This document shows, piece after piece, positions 9,616 through 18,549 of a stretch of 64,000 nt of DNA. The stretch's first letter is position 1; the number at the start of each line of letters is the position of its first letter. This DNA is from Vibrio neonatus (GTDB lineage Bacteria > Pseudomonadota > Gammaproteobacteria > Enterobacterales > Vibrionaceae). Where the stretch lies: positions 1 through 64,000 of the forward strand of contig NZ_AP024886.1 of NCBI RefSeq assembly GCF_024346975.1. The letters are read 5' to 3'. The translations under genes were made by a program, and so were the position numbers. Below the pieces are notes generated by a model. It was not told the DNA's origin. It saw only the letters and a list, made by a program, of their open reading frames with translations, and made no database searches.

Positions 9616-10183
9616 TTAAATCATTAACTTAAAACTCTTCAATTTAGAGATAAAACTTGGAAGTCTTTGTTTTTGCAAACAAGCTAAAAACTCATCCTGA
9701 CTCATTGGTGGCAGTTTCAATGAGCCTCTTTGTTGTTGGGCAGCTTTAGCAAGCACTACTATCTAGCTCAAACATGTCACATAGGAACTCATCTGGGTGT
9801 ATTGCAGTTAAACCTAGCGGTTCCAATTCACTTATAGGAAAGTCTTTTAGATTGAAGGTAATGATAGACTCCGCTTGCCCTTTGATAGCAGCGGCAACAA
9901 CGTGCCTATCGTCGACATCAGGTAAAGTTAATCCGTCAATTAACGCTTCATATCCTTCCACTAGACAATCAGGAACATGTGCGTTCATTAACTCTTTAGT
10001 TCTTTGTATCTTTACCGGATCTGCATTTGGGTTATTCTTGAGCAGATTTCGAATCCATTCATTATGTATTTGTTCTGTCCATCGTGCTCTAAATAACCCA
10101 GTATTAGATAGATACATTAGATAACTACGAAGTGGAGCCGGATACATAACGCATGCGTCCAAAATTACCGTGTACGAAGTCAT
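9616..10183 (-). pseudogene. VapC-like PIN-domain toxin with a C-terminal frameshift
   Basis: PIN-domain ribonuclease of the VapC50-like type. The intact reading frame (10183 to 9746, 145 aa) carries the N-terminal catalytic Asp (VILDACVMYP) and acidic residues in LPDVDDRHV, then stops after ELDSSAC. In the next frame the same strand continues without a stop as VLAKAAQQQRGSLK...MSQDEFLACLQKQR..., the usual C-terminal tail of this family, ending at 9616. The span is 568 bases, that is 189 codons plus one base, so a single-base insertion near 9755-9765 explains it. It is coupled to the antitoxin by a TAATG overlap. The catalytic part is intact, so the truncated product may or may not be toxic; a sequencing error is also possible. 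Confidence 0.75.
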
Positions 10184-10635
10184 TAATATCCCATATCCAT
10201 TTCTTGATCTAGTTCGGATAATTCTGCAAGACTCGTGAGTCTGTTTTCTTCTAAACGGTTTTTATATTCCATAAGATCGGCGTACGCGACCTTCCTACGA
10301 TTGCCAGTGCGGCTAAACGGAATTTGTTTTGCATCAAGAAGCTTAATGAATGTAGGTCTAGACATATTTAGCATATCCGCACCTTCTTGTGTTGTAAGTT
10401 CTGCATGAATAGGAGTAATGCTGACAGAGTTCCCTTGCCCTAATTGAGTAAGCACTTCTATCATCATGTTTAACGCACTTGATGGAATGGTGACTTCATG
10501 AGTCTTACCTGACTTGTCGACCACATTAATTCTTTGAGCCTCACCATTCGCTTCTATAACGGCAGACAACTCTTGACTACCAAGCTTAGCCAGTGCAATT
10601 TCTTCAGCGCTTGGCAATTTTGTAGCAGTATTCAT
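10183..10635 (-). CDS. Excisionase-type HTH antitoxin partner of the PIN toxin
   Basis: Protein of 150 residues with an excisionase/MerR-like helix-turn-helix at about residues 85-130 (LTTQEGADMLNMSRPTFIKL, then a 'TGNRRKVAYADL' wing). An N-terminal part of unknown fold and an acidic C-terminal tail (ELSELDQEMDMGY) complete it; the tail is the likely toxin-binding region. The arrangement antitoxin then toxin, with a one-base TAATG overlap, is that of VapBC-like modules. It presumably represses its own promoter; a palindrome lies 31 bases upstream of its start. Confidence 0.82.
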   Translation of the reverse strand: MNTATKLPSAEEIALAKLGSQELSAVIEANGEAQRINVVDKSGKTHEVTIPSSALNMMIEVLTQLGQGNSVSITPIHAELTTQEGADMLNMSRPTFIKLLDAKQIPFSRTGNRRKVAYADLMEYKNRLEENRLTSLAELSELDQEMDMGY

Positions 10636-10665
10636 CCTATTTCTCTCTAGTCTTTGATTTCAAAC

Positions 10666-10681
10666 TATACAAATCTGTATA
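10666..10681 (-). promoter_or_regulatory. Candidate operator of the toxin-antitoxin operon
   Basis: Inverted repeat TATACA-N4-TGTATA just upstream of the antitoxin start codon. A second element follows at about 10717-10736, where AATATTCGA is directly repeated. Both are placed where antitoxin autoregulation would act; binding itself is inference. Confidence 0.45.
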
Positions 10682-10920
10682 TGACAATAGTATCGGAAAC
10701 AATCAACTGAAAGTCAATATTCGAAATATTCGAAAAACAAAGCGTCGTATTATTTGAGTTTTTAGGAGTAGCGTAGGAAAACGCCTATGAATAAAGCGCA
10801 ATTTTTCCTCAAATTAATTACTAAGGTGGATATCACTCACACCCGCCCCACTTCTTTCTAGACTCTGCTACCATAGCCACAACAATAAGTATCTGATTAC
10901 TAAAATCATTAAAGGTCTCC

Positions 10921-11748
10921 ATGAAAGAATCCATCTTAATCACAGGTTGCAGTAGTGGCATTGGTTATCATTGCGCGGTGCAGTTGCATCAGGCGGGTTA
11001 TAAGGTGATTGCCAGTTGTCGCAATCTGGCGGATGTGGCGCGCTTGCAAGAGCAAGGACTGCACTGTGTACAGCTTGATGTGACTGACAGCGCTTCCATT
11101 CATCAGGCTATTGCTCAGGCGCTAACCTTATGTGATGGCAAAATTGATGTGCTGTTTAACAACGCGGCTTATGGTCAATGTGGCGCGTTGGAAGATCTGC
11201 CGACTCAGGCACTGCGTGCGCAATTGGAAACTAATTTGTTTGGCTGGCACGAACTGACCAAGGCGATTATTCCGCTGATGCTGGCGCAAGGCGGTGGCAA
11301 AATCATTCAAAACAGTTCTGTGCTCGGCTTAGTGGCAATGAAATATCGCGGCGCTTATAACACCAGCAAATTTGCTTTGGAAGGTTATACCGATACTCTG
11401 CGTTTGGAGTTGATGGATACACCTATTTCAGTAAGTTTGATAGAGCCGGGGCCAATTGTCAGTAAATTTCGAGAAAATGCGCTGCATGCTTTTGAAAATA
11501 CTATTGATATTGCCCACTCTCGCCATCAGAAAAACTATCAAAATACCATTGATAGGTTGGGCAAAGCATCACCGAGTAATCGCTTTACTCTGCCTCCAGA
11601 GGCGGTGCTTAAACCGGTACAAAAAATACTAAACAGTGCCAAACCTAAAGCGCGCTATTACGTCACTCAGCCTACCTATATATTTGGTTTTCTGCGCCGT
11701 GTTTTGCCCGTGGCGTGGCTCGATAAGCTATTGGTAAAAAGCGATTGA
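10921..11748 (+). CDS. Short-chain dehydrogenase/reductase (YbbO-like)
   Basis: NAD(P)-dependent oxidoreductase of the classical SDR fold, 275 residues. Seen: cofactor motif TGCSSGIG (residues 8-15), NNAAYG (80-85) and the active-site set Ser132/133, Tyr146 and Lys150 (YNTSK). 'SCRN' at 32-35 after strand beta-2 suggests NADP(H) preference. The overall layout and the C-terminal extension (about 200-275) resemble E. coli YbbO, an NADP-dependent aldehyde reductase, but the substrate is not determinable here. It stands alone on the plus strand, converging on the luxPQ operon with only 16 bases between stops. Confidence 0.85.
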   Translation: MKESILITGCSSGIGYHCAVQLHQAGYKVIASCRNLADVARLQEQGLHCVQLDVTDSASIHQAIAQALTLCDGKIDVLFNNAAYGQCGALEDLPTQALRAQLETNLFGWHELTKAIIPLMLAQGGGKIIQNSSVLGLVAMKYRGAYNTSKFALEGYTDTLRLELMDTPISVSLIEPGPIVSKFRENALHAFENTIDIAHSRHQKNYQNTIDRLGKASPSNRFTLPPEAVLKPVQKILNSAKPKARYYVTQPTYIFGFLRRVLPVAWLDKLLVKSD

Positions 11749-11764
11749 TTACAGGTCGAGCTAG

Positions 11765-12730
11765 TTATTCACCCATCCATAACTGCTGATTAGGATCGTC
11801 TTGCTCGCACCAGCTAATATCTTGTCTTGCTTCTAAATACAGTTGCACCCCATGATAAAGCTGAAAGGCAAGTACGCCGCCTAAATGTTCATGCTCATCA
11901 AAAAACGCATCTTCGCATTGTTGCAACTGAGCAAGAGTGCGAATGTTGCGACTCATCACCCATACAATCGCTTCTGGCTGAGCCGTTTCACCTTGAATGT
12001 TCACTTCGCGCACATCCTCCACAGAAACAGCTTTTACTGCCAATAATGGCGATGTTTGGCTGTTATCACGGAAAATAGTGTCTTTATCGGACTGTTGCAG
12101 GGCAATTTCGGCTAGCACTTGCTCTGCTTGCCTCTTAGTAATGGAGGGATATAAACGGGCAATGCGCAGTGCGTATGCCAGTTGCTTTTGACCTAATAGC
12201 GCCACTAACTCATCAAATAAGTGCTTGTTAAGTGATTCTGACTTTTGATAAAAATCCACGGCGGTTTGAAAATTGATAAAACGCGCACCGTCAAATTCAA
12301 ATCCGTAGCTATCATCAATAATATCCAGTGGCACACCATTGAGCGCCAAAGGCCAGCCCGAAAAATCCACTCGCCCTTTGGCTATTTCATACATCATCCA
12401 AGCGCTATCAGTGAAGCCTTTAAATGAAGTGCCTTCTAACTGAGTTTCAGCAAGCTCTTGTTTGGTCCAGTTTATGCCTATGCCTAAATGCTTAGCGTAA
12501 CGCTTCATCAAGGCGTTGGTCACTTGCAGCTGTAAATCCCACACCGAATCGGTCACACAACTGCTAGCGATGGTTTTACACTCTTGGCAAGCCGGTAATT
12601 GCAATGGTGTATGCGCCAGCACAGCCGAAGGTCTAGTAGGGAAATTAACAGCCACATTGCTAGGCTCACCGCAAAACCAACAAGTATGTCGATAATTAAA
12701 AGGGATATCGATGGCTTCATAATTTAGCAT
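11765..12730 (-). CDS. Zinc-ribbon protein of unknown function, last gene of the luxPQ operon
   Basis: Protein of 321 residues. The N-terminal part has two Cys pairs, CWFC (residues 18-21) and CQEC (48-51), a plausible zinc ribbon resembling those of YgfB/McrA-adjacent or HNH-like hypothetical proteins, but no nuclease motif is visible. The rest is soluble and helical with a conserved-looking FDGARFINFQTAVDFY patch (about 150-165). Its start codon overlaps the luxQ stop by 7 bases (ATGCTAA), so translation is coupled to luxQ. I do not recognise a named function. A role in the quorum-sensing output is only a guess from position. Confidence 0.7.
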   Translation of the reverse strand: MLNYEAIDIPFNYRHTCWFCGEPSNVAVNFPTRPSAVLAHTPLQLPACQECKTIASSCVTDSVWDLQLQVTNALMKRYAKHLGIGINWTKQELAETQLEGTSFKGFTDSAWMMYEIAKGRVDFSGWPLALNGVPLDIIDDSYGFEFDGARFINFQTAVDFYQKSESLNKHLFDELVALLGQKQLAYALRIARLYPSITKRQAEQVLAEIALQQSDKDTIFRDNSQTSPLLAVKAVSVEDVREVNIQGETAQPEAIVWVMSRNIRTLAQLQQCEDAFFDEHEHLGGVLAFQLYHGVQLYLEARQDISWCEQDDPNQQLWMGE

Positions 12731-15297
12731 GTTGAAGATTCCAGAACCAGTTGTAATACTTGCAAAAATTTATCTTCTATTATGGGTTTAACTAGCACAG
12801 CGTTGGCGCCCGCAGACATAAATGCCTGCTCGGTAGATTGATAACCATCGGCGGTACACGCCACCACTGGCGTAGTAATATTGAGTTCTTCGCGCAGCTT
12901 TTTGGTCACTTCAATGCCGTCCATTTTCGGCATTTGATTGTCCATGAGTATCAAATCATAACGCTGCGATTGTACCTTGGCGATCGCTTGCAAGCCATCA
13001 GTAACCCAATCAAACTCTAAGCCATGCTTTTTACCTAATGCTTGTACAACAAACGCATTGGTTTTGTTATCTTCCACCAGCAAAATGCGTAAATTACGAT
13101 TGATTAGGCTAGGTTGAGTAGCGTGTGCTGGCAACGAGGATGCTATATCGGGCAGGGCTTTATTCGGTAACATTTCGATAGGGAGCACCACAGAAAAACA
13201 GCTGCCATTGCCTAACTGACTGTCGACCTTAATACTGCCATTTAAGTGGCTAACCAAGCTTTTTACGATACTTAACCCCAAACCACTACCGCCATATTCT
13301 CGGCTAATATTGACATCCGCCTGAGTAAAGGATGAAAACACCGATTCAAGTTTATCTTGCGCAATACCAATACCGGTATCGGTCACCATAAAGCACAACA
13401 GTGCTCTATTTCCCAATTGATTGCGCAGTTCAACATCGACCACCACCGCCCCTTTGGCAGTAAATTTAATGGCATTGGTCAATAAATTTAAAAAGATTTG
13501 CGTCAGACGCATTTGGTCACTTTTCACCATTATTTCGCCATCAAAGTGCTTATTGACCACAAAGTTTAACGATTTTTGCTGACAACTTGGTTTAGCAAAA
13601 GAGGTTACCGTCTCTAATACCTGATTAAGAGAGAAGTTACTGTACTCGATGATCTCCCCGCCCTTATCTATGCGAGAAAAATCCAAAATATCATTGAGCA
13701 GATTAAGTAAGTGTTCACTACTTTGATAAAGCACCTGCGTTTGCTGTTTTTGTTCATCAGAATTGGCGTTGTCTTTAAGCAGTTGCGCCATGCCCAAAAT
13801 GCCATTTAAAGGGGTGCGGATTTCATGACTCACCTTAGCCAAAAATTCGGCGCGCGCCACCGCCGTTTGCTCTGCTTCCTTACGCGCTCGCTCACTTTGA
13901 CGCTCTGCTTCAATAAACTGAGTGATACTACGACCTTGAATAACCAAAGTTGGCGCGGCGCCATCCACCAAAATAGGGGCAATACTCCAGCGATAAATCT
14001 GATCGCCCACATAGCTATCCACTTCGGCAATTTTTTGCGTTTCTAGCACTAAATCTAGGTGTTTATCTAAGTGCCTTTTTAAGGTTTTCGCACCGCGATC
14101 ATTGGCAAATGCCTCAATGGCAGCCGGATTTAACTCTAAAAGCTTTTTCTCATTGTTTAACAGCACGGTGGGTAATACCGAAAAGTCGAACAAGTTTTTA
14201 AACGAGGTTTCTTTTTGTTGTTCGCGCTGAATACTGGTTAATAAGGTTTTGCCTAATCGGTCAAATTCAGCAATATTTGAGCCTTTAAAATCGACGCTCT
14301 TTTTCGCGCTATCAAAGCTATCGGCAAGATGCATCACCCCTTCAATTTCGCGCTCTACTCGCCGCTGTACAGACTTGGTGATGATCACCGCTAAAATTGA
14401 AACCGTCAGCAATGCAAATAACAAAGAAGCGGCAAAACTGTACTCAACTCGCTCTAATTTGCTGGTATCTTGCAAGAAAACTGCTTTAATTGGTGTTTTA
14501 ACCCCGCCTATCACTACATCTACTTGGTTGATGATCTCTGAGCCAAAATAGCTATGATCGGTCAGCTTTAACTCTTGTTGCTGCTGCAATTTTTGGCTCA
14601 CTTCCGCAGAGGATGAAGCGATAATATCGCCCCCTTCCACTAGCATAATTTCGCTAATATTGGCGTCCGCAATTACGTCTTGTAGCAGGCTCAGATTATT
14701 ATCCATTACCAAACCAACGTAGTAATAACCCACTAACTCACCATTTTTAGAGTTAATCAATGACGAGCGGCGAATCATAATATGCTTATTACCTAGCTCT
14801 TTTGACGGCGCTAAGAAGTACCATTTATTGTTATAATCAACCTCTCCTTCTAATGCCGACAACTGCTGATGAGTCAGGCCATAAAAAGTAGCGTGTCCAT
14901 CATCCCAAACCAAACTGCCATATCGGAACATAAAGCGAAAATCTGACACGCCATGCGGATCCACCTCTTCCAGTTCAAACATATAGTTATCAATGGCTTG
15001 ATAATCACCAGCATCAAACAAATCGATTAGGGTGCGGGAGCGAGAGGTAATGTCTTGGGTAACTTGAATGGTTTGTAAACGGTTTTCCATCAACTGCTTT
15101 GCAATGCGCGCAGTTTGGTTAAAGTTTCTCTCTAATTCCGCTTCAAAAGTCTTAGTGCTTAGATGATAGTTATATAAGAAAAAGCCAATAATCACCGCAA
15201 ACCAAGACATCCAAGCCGTGCGGATGATCTGTCCTGCCAGAGACTCTTTTCTATTTGATTGTTTCTGTGACAAATCTTGTTTATGCATGGATTTCAT
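12724..15297 (-). CDS. luxQ: Autoinducer-2 hybrid sensor kinase/phosphatase LuxQ
   Basis: Inner-membrane sensor that, with periplasmic LuxP, reads autoinducer-2 and feeds phosphate to LuxU and then LuxO. It has 857 residues, as in V. harveyi (about 859). Order: TM1 about 28-44, periplasmic double-PAS sensor about 50-285, TM2 about 288-308, PAS-like region about 360-465, HisKA with phospho-acceptor His491 (KVSHEIRTPLNG), HATPase (NLLTNAIKF, DTGIGI, GGSGLGLSI) and receiver with Asp786 (LILMDNQMP) plus Lys837-type C-terminal 'VLVKPI'. It lies 21 bases after luxP and overlaps the next gene by 7 bases. All catalytic residues are present, so it should be functional. Confidence 0.95.
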   Translation of the reverse strand: MKSMHKQDLSQKQSNRKESLAGQIIRTAWMSWFAVIIGFFLYNYHLSTKTFEAELERNFNQTARIAKQLMENRLQTIQVTQDITSRSRTLIDLFDAGDYQAIDNYMFELEEVDPHGVSDFRFMFRYGSLVWDDGHATFYGLTHQQLSALEGEVDYNNKWYFLAPSKELGNKHIMIRRSSLINSKNGELVGYYYVGLVMDNNLSLLQDVIADANISEIMLVEGGDIIASSSAEVSQKLQQQQELKLTDHSYFGSEIINQVDVVIGGVKTPIKAVFLQDTSKLERVEYSFAASLLFALLTVSILAVIITKSVQRRVEREIEGVMHLADSFDSAKKSVDFKGSNIAEFDRLGKTLLTSIQREQQKETSFKNLFDFSVLPTVLLNNEKKLLELNPAAIEAFANDRGAKTLKRHLDKHLDLVLETQKIAEVDSYVGDQIYRWSIAPILVDGAAPTLVIQGRSITQFIEAERQSERARKEAEQTAVARAEFLAKVSHEIRTPLNGILGMAQLLKDNANSDEQKQQTQVLYQSSEHLLNLLNDILDFSRIDKGGEIIEYSNFSLNQVLETVTSFAKPSCQQKSLNFVVNKHFDGEIMVKSDQMRLTQIFLNLLTNAIKFTAKGAVVVDVELRNQLGNRALLCFMVTDTGIGIAQDKLESVFSSFTQADVNISREYGGSGLGLSIVKSLVSHLNGSIKVDSQLGNGSCFSVVLPIEMLPNKALPDIASSLPAHATQPSLINRNLRILLVEDNKTNAFVVQALGKKHGLEFDWVTDGLQAIAKVQSQRYDLILMDNQMPKMDGIEVTKKLREELNITTPVVACTADGYQSTEQAFMSAGANAVLVKPIIEDKFLQVLQLVLESSTC

Positions 15298-15318
15298 AAT
15301 GGCCTGTAAAATATGACG

Positions 15319-16413
15319 TTAACGATCTGAATAGCGGAACGCTTTGCTTTTTAACGCCTCTATTGTTTGCTCGTCATCGTATTTGGTAAGCACTTCATAA
15401 TCGCCAGAATACACTTGTGGCACTGGCTCATTTTGCAAATCCAGCTTTATCGCCTCAGCTATCGCTACCCCCGTATCGTCAGTCATACGCACTACCGTAA
15501 AATCAATGATGCCATCTGCAACCGCCTCAATTTCGGAGCCGCCACCCCAACCATTGACCATTACATCATGTCTATCGAGTTTTGTTAGCGCTTGAGTGAC
15601 GCCAAATGCGACGTCCGTTGAGCAGGCGTAAATGAAATCTAAATCAGGCTCTTTTTGTATCATCGACAAGGTGGCTTCATAAGCCGATTTTCTATTAGCG
15701 TTGGTAAAATAAGCGCGTTTTAATGCGTAATCCCCTTGGGTTTTCATGTATTTAATAAAAGTATCACCCCGCGCTTCGCTGATATGACCCGGTGAAAAAT
15801 ACATCATTCCAAAGTTGGCTTGCTCAGGAAACGCTTTCATATATTCATTGGCGAGTAACTTAGTGCCAAGCACATGATCAAAGCCAACGTACAGCAGAGG
15901 TTGATGATCTTTCCAGTGTTTTATCGGGGTGGTGATATTGATCAAAATGAGTTTAGTTTTGCCATTGCCGTTAGCCAATAAATTCTCCGCGAACTTTTTA
16001 TGACGACTGGTATCTAGGGTGAAAACGAGATAATCAGGGGCGTTTTTAAGCGCAGTTTGCAAGCTTTCAGCTTCACGGCGGTAATCCATATTTGGACGAG
16101 ATGAATACTTGCGCAGTCGATAATCCACACCGAGCTCGTTTAGTCTCAACTCCAATGCTTTAATATTGCGCCACCAATAATCAGACAGCTGAGTGCCCGG
16201 ATAAACGATATCGATTTCAATCGGTTTATCTTGGCTAACGTTAAGAGGGACTGGGGCTTGATAAATACGCTGATGCATTGCCTGAGTCAGCGCACTTTGT
16301 GTGGGATGCTGGGCTAAATACTTATCGTATTGCCAGTAATCAAGTAGCAGATCATTGGCAAAACATGAACTGGTGTATAACAACAGCAACAGTGCTGTCA
16401 GGGTATATCGCAT
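15319..16413 (-). CDS. luxP: Periplasmic autoinducer-2 binding protein LuxP
   Basis: Periplasmic-binding-protein-fold receptor for the furanosyl borate diester AI-2, partner of LuxQ. It has 364 residues with a signal peptide (MRYTLTALLLLLYTSSCFA, then NDLL). Family hallmarks are visible: 'DIVYPGTQLSDYWWRNI', 'IYACSTDVAFG' and 'MVNGWGGGSEIEA'. These regions supply the boron-diester pocket residues (Trp, Arg, Ser, Thr) in V. harveyi LuxP. Its start lies inside the upstream GIY-YIG gene (16-base overlap), indicating coupled translation and shared transcription from the yceH promoter or from an internal promoter not identified here. Confidence 0.95.
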   Translation of the reverse strand: MRYTLTALLLLLYTSSCFANDLLLDYWQYDKYLAQHPTQSALTQAMHQRIYQAPVPLNVSQDKPIEIDIVYPGTQLSDYWWRNIKALELRLNELGVDYRLRKYSSRPNMDYRREAESLQTALKNAPDYLVFTLDTSRHKKFAENLLANGNGKTKLILINITTPIKHWKDHQPLLYVGFDHVLGTKLLANEYMKAFPEQANFGMMYFSPGHISEARGDTFIKYMKTQGDYALKRAYFTNANRKSAYEATLSMIQKEPDLDFIYACSTDVAFGVTQALTKLDRHDVMVNGWGGGSEIEAVADGIIDFTVVRMTDDTGVAIAEAIKLDLQNEPVPQVYSGDYEVLTKYDDEQTIEALKSKAFRYSDR

Positions 16414-16694
16414 AGCATAGACTCCAACTGTAAGGTACTGTTATCCAACACCAAACTTTCCTTTTGTTTCTTGCTTAACTGCTTGATCTTATATTCTAAC
16501 TTGAGCGCCAGAGATTTACTCTCGACCTTAGTTGACCACTCTAATATTAGTGGCCCTTTACCCCGCAACGCTTTTGCGCCAGTTCCTTTGACGTGTTGAG
16601 CAAAGCGTCGCTGCAAGTTATTAGTGACACCACAATATAATGCATTGTGGCGAGTACGAATAAGATAAACAGACCACAAGCTGTCCGATAGCAT
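16398..16694 (-). CDS. GIY-YIG endonuclease-fold protein (YhbQ/UPF0213 type)
   Basis: Small single-domain protein of 98 residues. The N-terminal GIY-YIG signature is present in its YhbQ form: 'WSVYLIRTRHNALYCGVTN' with the conserved Arg in LQRRFAQH and a catalytic-type Glu at LEYKIKQL. E. coli YhbQ is reported to have nuclease activity on structured DNA; the function here is inferred from family only. Fourteen bases separate it from the yceH stop, and its last 16 bases contain the luxP start. It is therefore the second gene of the yceH-luxPQ operon. Confidence 0.85.
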   Translation of the reverse strand: MLSDSLWSVYLIRTRHNALYCGVTNNLQRRFAQHVKGTGAKALRGKGPLILEWSTKVESKSLALKLEYKIKQLSKKQKESLVLDNSTLQLESMLCDIP

Positions 16695-16708
16695 TCTCGT
16701 GGTATCCG

Positions 16709-17362
16709 TTATAACACAGATTCAATCAAAGCTCTTAACTCTGCCACTTCTTCTTTCAATTCATGAACTTGCTTTTCAAGAGCATTGATTTTTTCAGTTG
16801 TAGGTGTGCTGACGGGCGCGGCAGGAGCGGTACTAGCTATAGCTTGTACGTCCACTTCGCCACAGAACAAATGCTGATAACGAGACTCACGTTTACCCGG
16901 CTCTCTTGCCAGTTTAACCACAATTGGCGAATCAAGCGTTGCTAGCTTATCCAGTGTCGCTTCCACCTCTTTTACGTCGGTAAATTGCGCGAGACGATTG
17001 GTGCGAGTGCGTATTTCGCCCGGCGTTTGTGCGCCGCGCAGAAGCATTACACAAACAATGGCTTTATCTTGCGCAGTAAACTGCAGATCGCCAAACTCGG
17101 TGTTGCAGAATCGATGGCGATATTTGGCGGTGCGACTGTTAAAAGTGCTCTCGTCGCTAACGAGATGACGTTCAATGAGTGCATTTATCCCGTCGAGCAC
17201 CTCTGCATCGGTGAGTTCCATAACTGGATCACGATTACTTTTTTGATTGCAAGCAGTGGTCAAACTGTTGAGGCTCAAAGGATAATAATCTGGTGTAGTC
17301 ACTTCTTTTTCGATTAGACAACCAATAATGCGAGCTTCAAGGGGAGATAATTGCAATAACAT
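16709..17362 (-). CDS. yceH: YceH family protein (DUF480/UPF0502)
   Basis: Soluble protein of 217 residues made of tandem winged-helix domains (DUF480), with the signature LSPLEARIIGCLIEKEVTTP at the start and 'ACNQKSNRDPVMELTD' at about residues 36-50. A C-terminal coiled coil (about 190-217, EKQVHELKEEVAELRALIE) may mediate oligomerisation. The function is unknown. I take ATG 17362, which matches the E. coli N-terminus, over an in-frame TTG two codons earlier. It is the first gene of the minus-strand operon leading to luxPQ. Confidence 0.88.
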   Translation of the reverse strand: MLLQLSPLEARIIGCLIEKEVTTPDYYPLSLNSLTTACNQKSNRDPVMELTDAEVLDGINALIERHLVSDESTFNSRTAKYRHRFCNTEFGDLQFTAQDKAIVCVMLLRGAQTPGEIRTRTNRLAQFTDVKEVEATLDKLATLDSPIVVKLAREPGKRESRYQHLFCGEVDVQAIASTAPAAPVSTPTTEKINALEKQVHELKEEVAELRALIESVL

Positions 17363-17568
17363 TCTCAAATTCCATCTTCATATTTTATTTACTAAGATTG
17401 TATGCAAGTATTGAAGAGGTTGCGATAGCTAATCTAGCAATTTATGTGCGTTTTGCGCTGAATGTAAAAAAAGCACGCAACAGTTAAAATAGCTGACTCT
17501 TCCCACTGTATGTTTGTCAAAGCTTGTGGTTTAATTTCCTCAGTTAATTTTCGTCTAAAGGATATAAA

Positions 17569-17883
17569 ATGAACAACGTATACGAAATTGTAAATTTGGC
17601 TCGTCAAAAAAATAAACTTAAACGTGAAATTCTTGATCACGAAAAGAAAATTCGTGACAACCGCAAGCGTGCAGATCTTTTAGACAATCTAATGGATTAC
17701 ATTAAGCCTGACATGAGCCATGATGAAATCATCGGCATCGTGAAAAACATGAAAGCAGATTACGAAGACCGCGTTGATGATCACATCATCACTAGTGCTG
17801 AAATCTCGAAAACTCGTCGCGATCTAAGCCGTAAAATCCGTGAACTTACTGAAGTAGATAAGCAAGCAAACGGTAAAAAATAA
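17569..17883 (+). CDS. yeeX: YeeX family protein (DUF496/UPF0265)
   Basis: Small, highly charged, helical protein of 104 residues, very similar to E. coli YeeX: '[10 protein letters not shown]', '[17 protein letters not shown]', 'DYIKP' and '[11 protein letters not shown]' are shared landmarks. It is predicted to be a coiled-coil, probably nucleoid- or RNA-associated protein; its biochemical role is not established. Single gene divergent from yceH, ending in a clear hairpin. AAAGGA before the ATG is a good ribosome-binding site. Confidence 0.9.
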   Translation: MNNVYEIVNLARQKNKLKREILDHEKKIRDNRKRADLLDNLMDYIKPDMSHDEIIGIVKNMKADYEDRVDDHIITSAEISKTRRDLSRKIRELTEVDKQANGKK

Positions 17884-17892
17884 GTGGTAAAA

Positions 17893-17930
17893 ACTGAGTG
17901 CCAACGCCTATAGGCACCTCGGCACTCAGT
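17893..17930 (+). terminator. yeeX terminator
   Basis: Ten-base perfect arms, 17893-17902 and 17921-17930, nine bases after the yeeX stop. The loop holds a small palindrome GCCTATAGGC (17906-17915). The T tract after the stem is short. Confidence 0.65.
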
Positions 17931-17958
17931 CTATTCATTCCCGTTATGGACCTGCACC

Positions 17959-18549
17959 TTGAAAAGCAACCAACAATATTACGACACCTCTTTTAATAAA
18001 CTTTCAGCCGCTTATGATGAATTTGATGACATCGAGTTTGAAGAGTGTGAGTTTGTTGACTGCGACTTCTCCGAAGCTAAGTTTGCAAACTGTCGCTTCA
18101 TCAATTGCTCGTTTGTACGTTGTAATTTAAGCCTGCTAAAAATCCCCAACAGCCGTTGGTATCAAATCTCTTTTACTGAAAGTAAATTGGTGGGCATCGA
18201 CTGGACCACAGCCTACTGGCCCAGCTTTCATGTAGATTGTGAATTGGAATTTAAGCAGTGTATTCTTAATGATTGCTCTTGGTTTGGCCTAACCCTGCAA
18301 CAGCTCAAATTTGAAGAGTGTAAACTGCATGACGCGGATTTAAGAGAAGGCGACTTTTCAGGCTCAAGCATGACCTATTGCGATTTTACTCACAGCCTCT
18401 TTATGCGCACCAACTTAGAGCGAGTAGACTTTACCGAATCGAGCAACTTGGCTATCGACCTTAATAATAACCGCTTATCCGGCGCTAAATTCTCCCGCTT
18501 TGAAGCGCTAAACTTGCTCGAAAGCTTGAACATAGAATTGGTTGATTAG
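17959..18549 (+). CDS. Pentapeptide-repeat protein
   Basis: Protein of 196 residues built from pentapeptide repeats A(D/N)LXX: runs such as FEECEFVDCDFSEAKFANCR and 'LHDADLREGDFSGSS' recur through residues about 25-75 and 105-185, interrupted by a non-repeat insert (WYQISF...PSFHVDC). This predicts a right-handed quadrilateral beta-helix. The best-known members are the Qnr and MfpA DNA mimics that protect gyrase. It is shorter than Qnr (about 218) and I do not call it Qnr. The start is TTG 17959 with GGA eight bases upstream; the nearby ATG 17946 is out of frame. Its stop overlaps the stop of the converging LysR gene by 4 bases. Confidence 0.8.
   Translation: MKSNQQYYDTSFNKLSAAYDEFDDIEFEECEFVDCDFSEAKFANCRFINCSFVRCNLSLLKIPNSRWYQISFTESKLVGIDWTTAYWPSFHVDCELEFKQCILNDCSWFGLTLQQLKFEECKLHDADLREGDFSGSSMTYCDFTHSLFMRTNLERVDFTESSNLAIDLNNNRLSGAKFSRFEALNLLESLNIELVD

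Noticed and set aside
17959..18549. Qnr quinolone-resistance protein
   Set aside because: Pentapeptide repeats are clear, but length and the interrupting non-repeat insert differ from Qnr; only the repeat class can be claimed.
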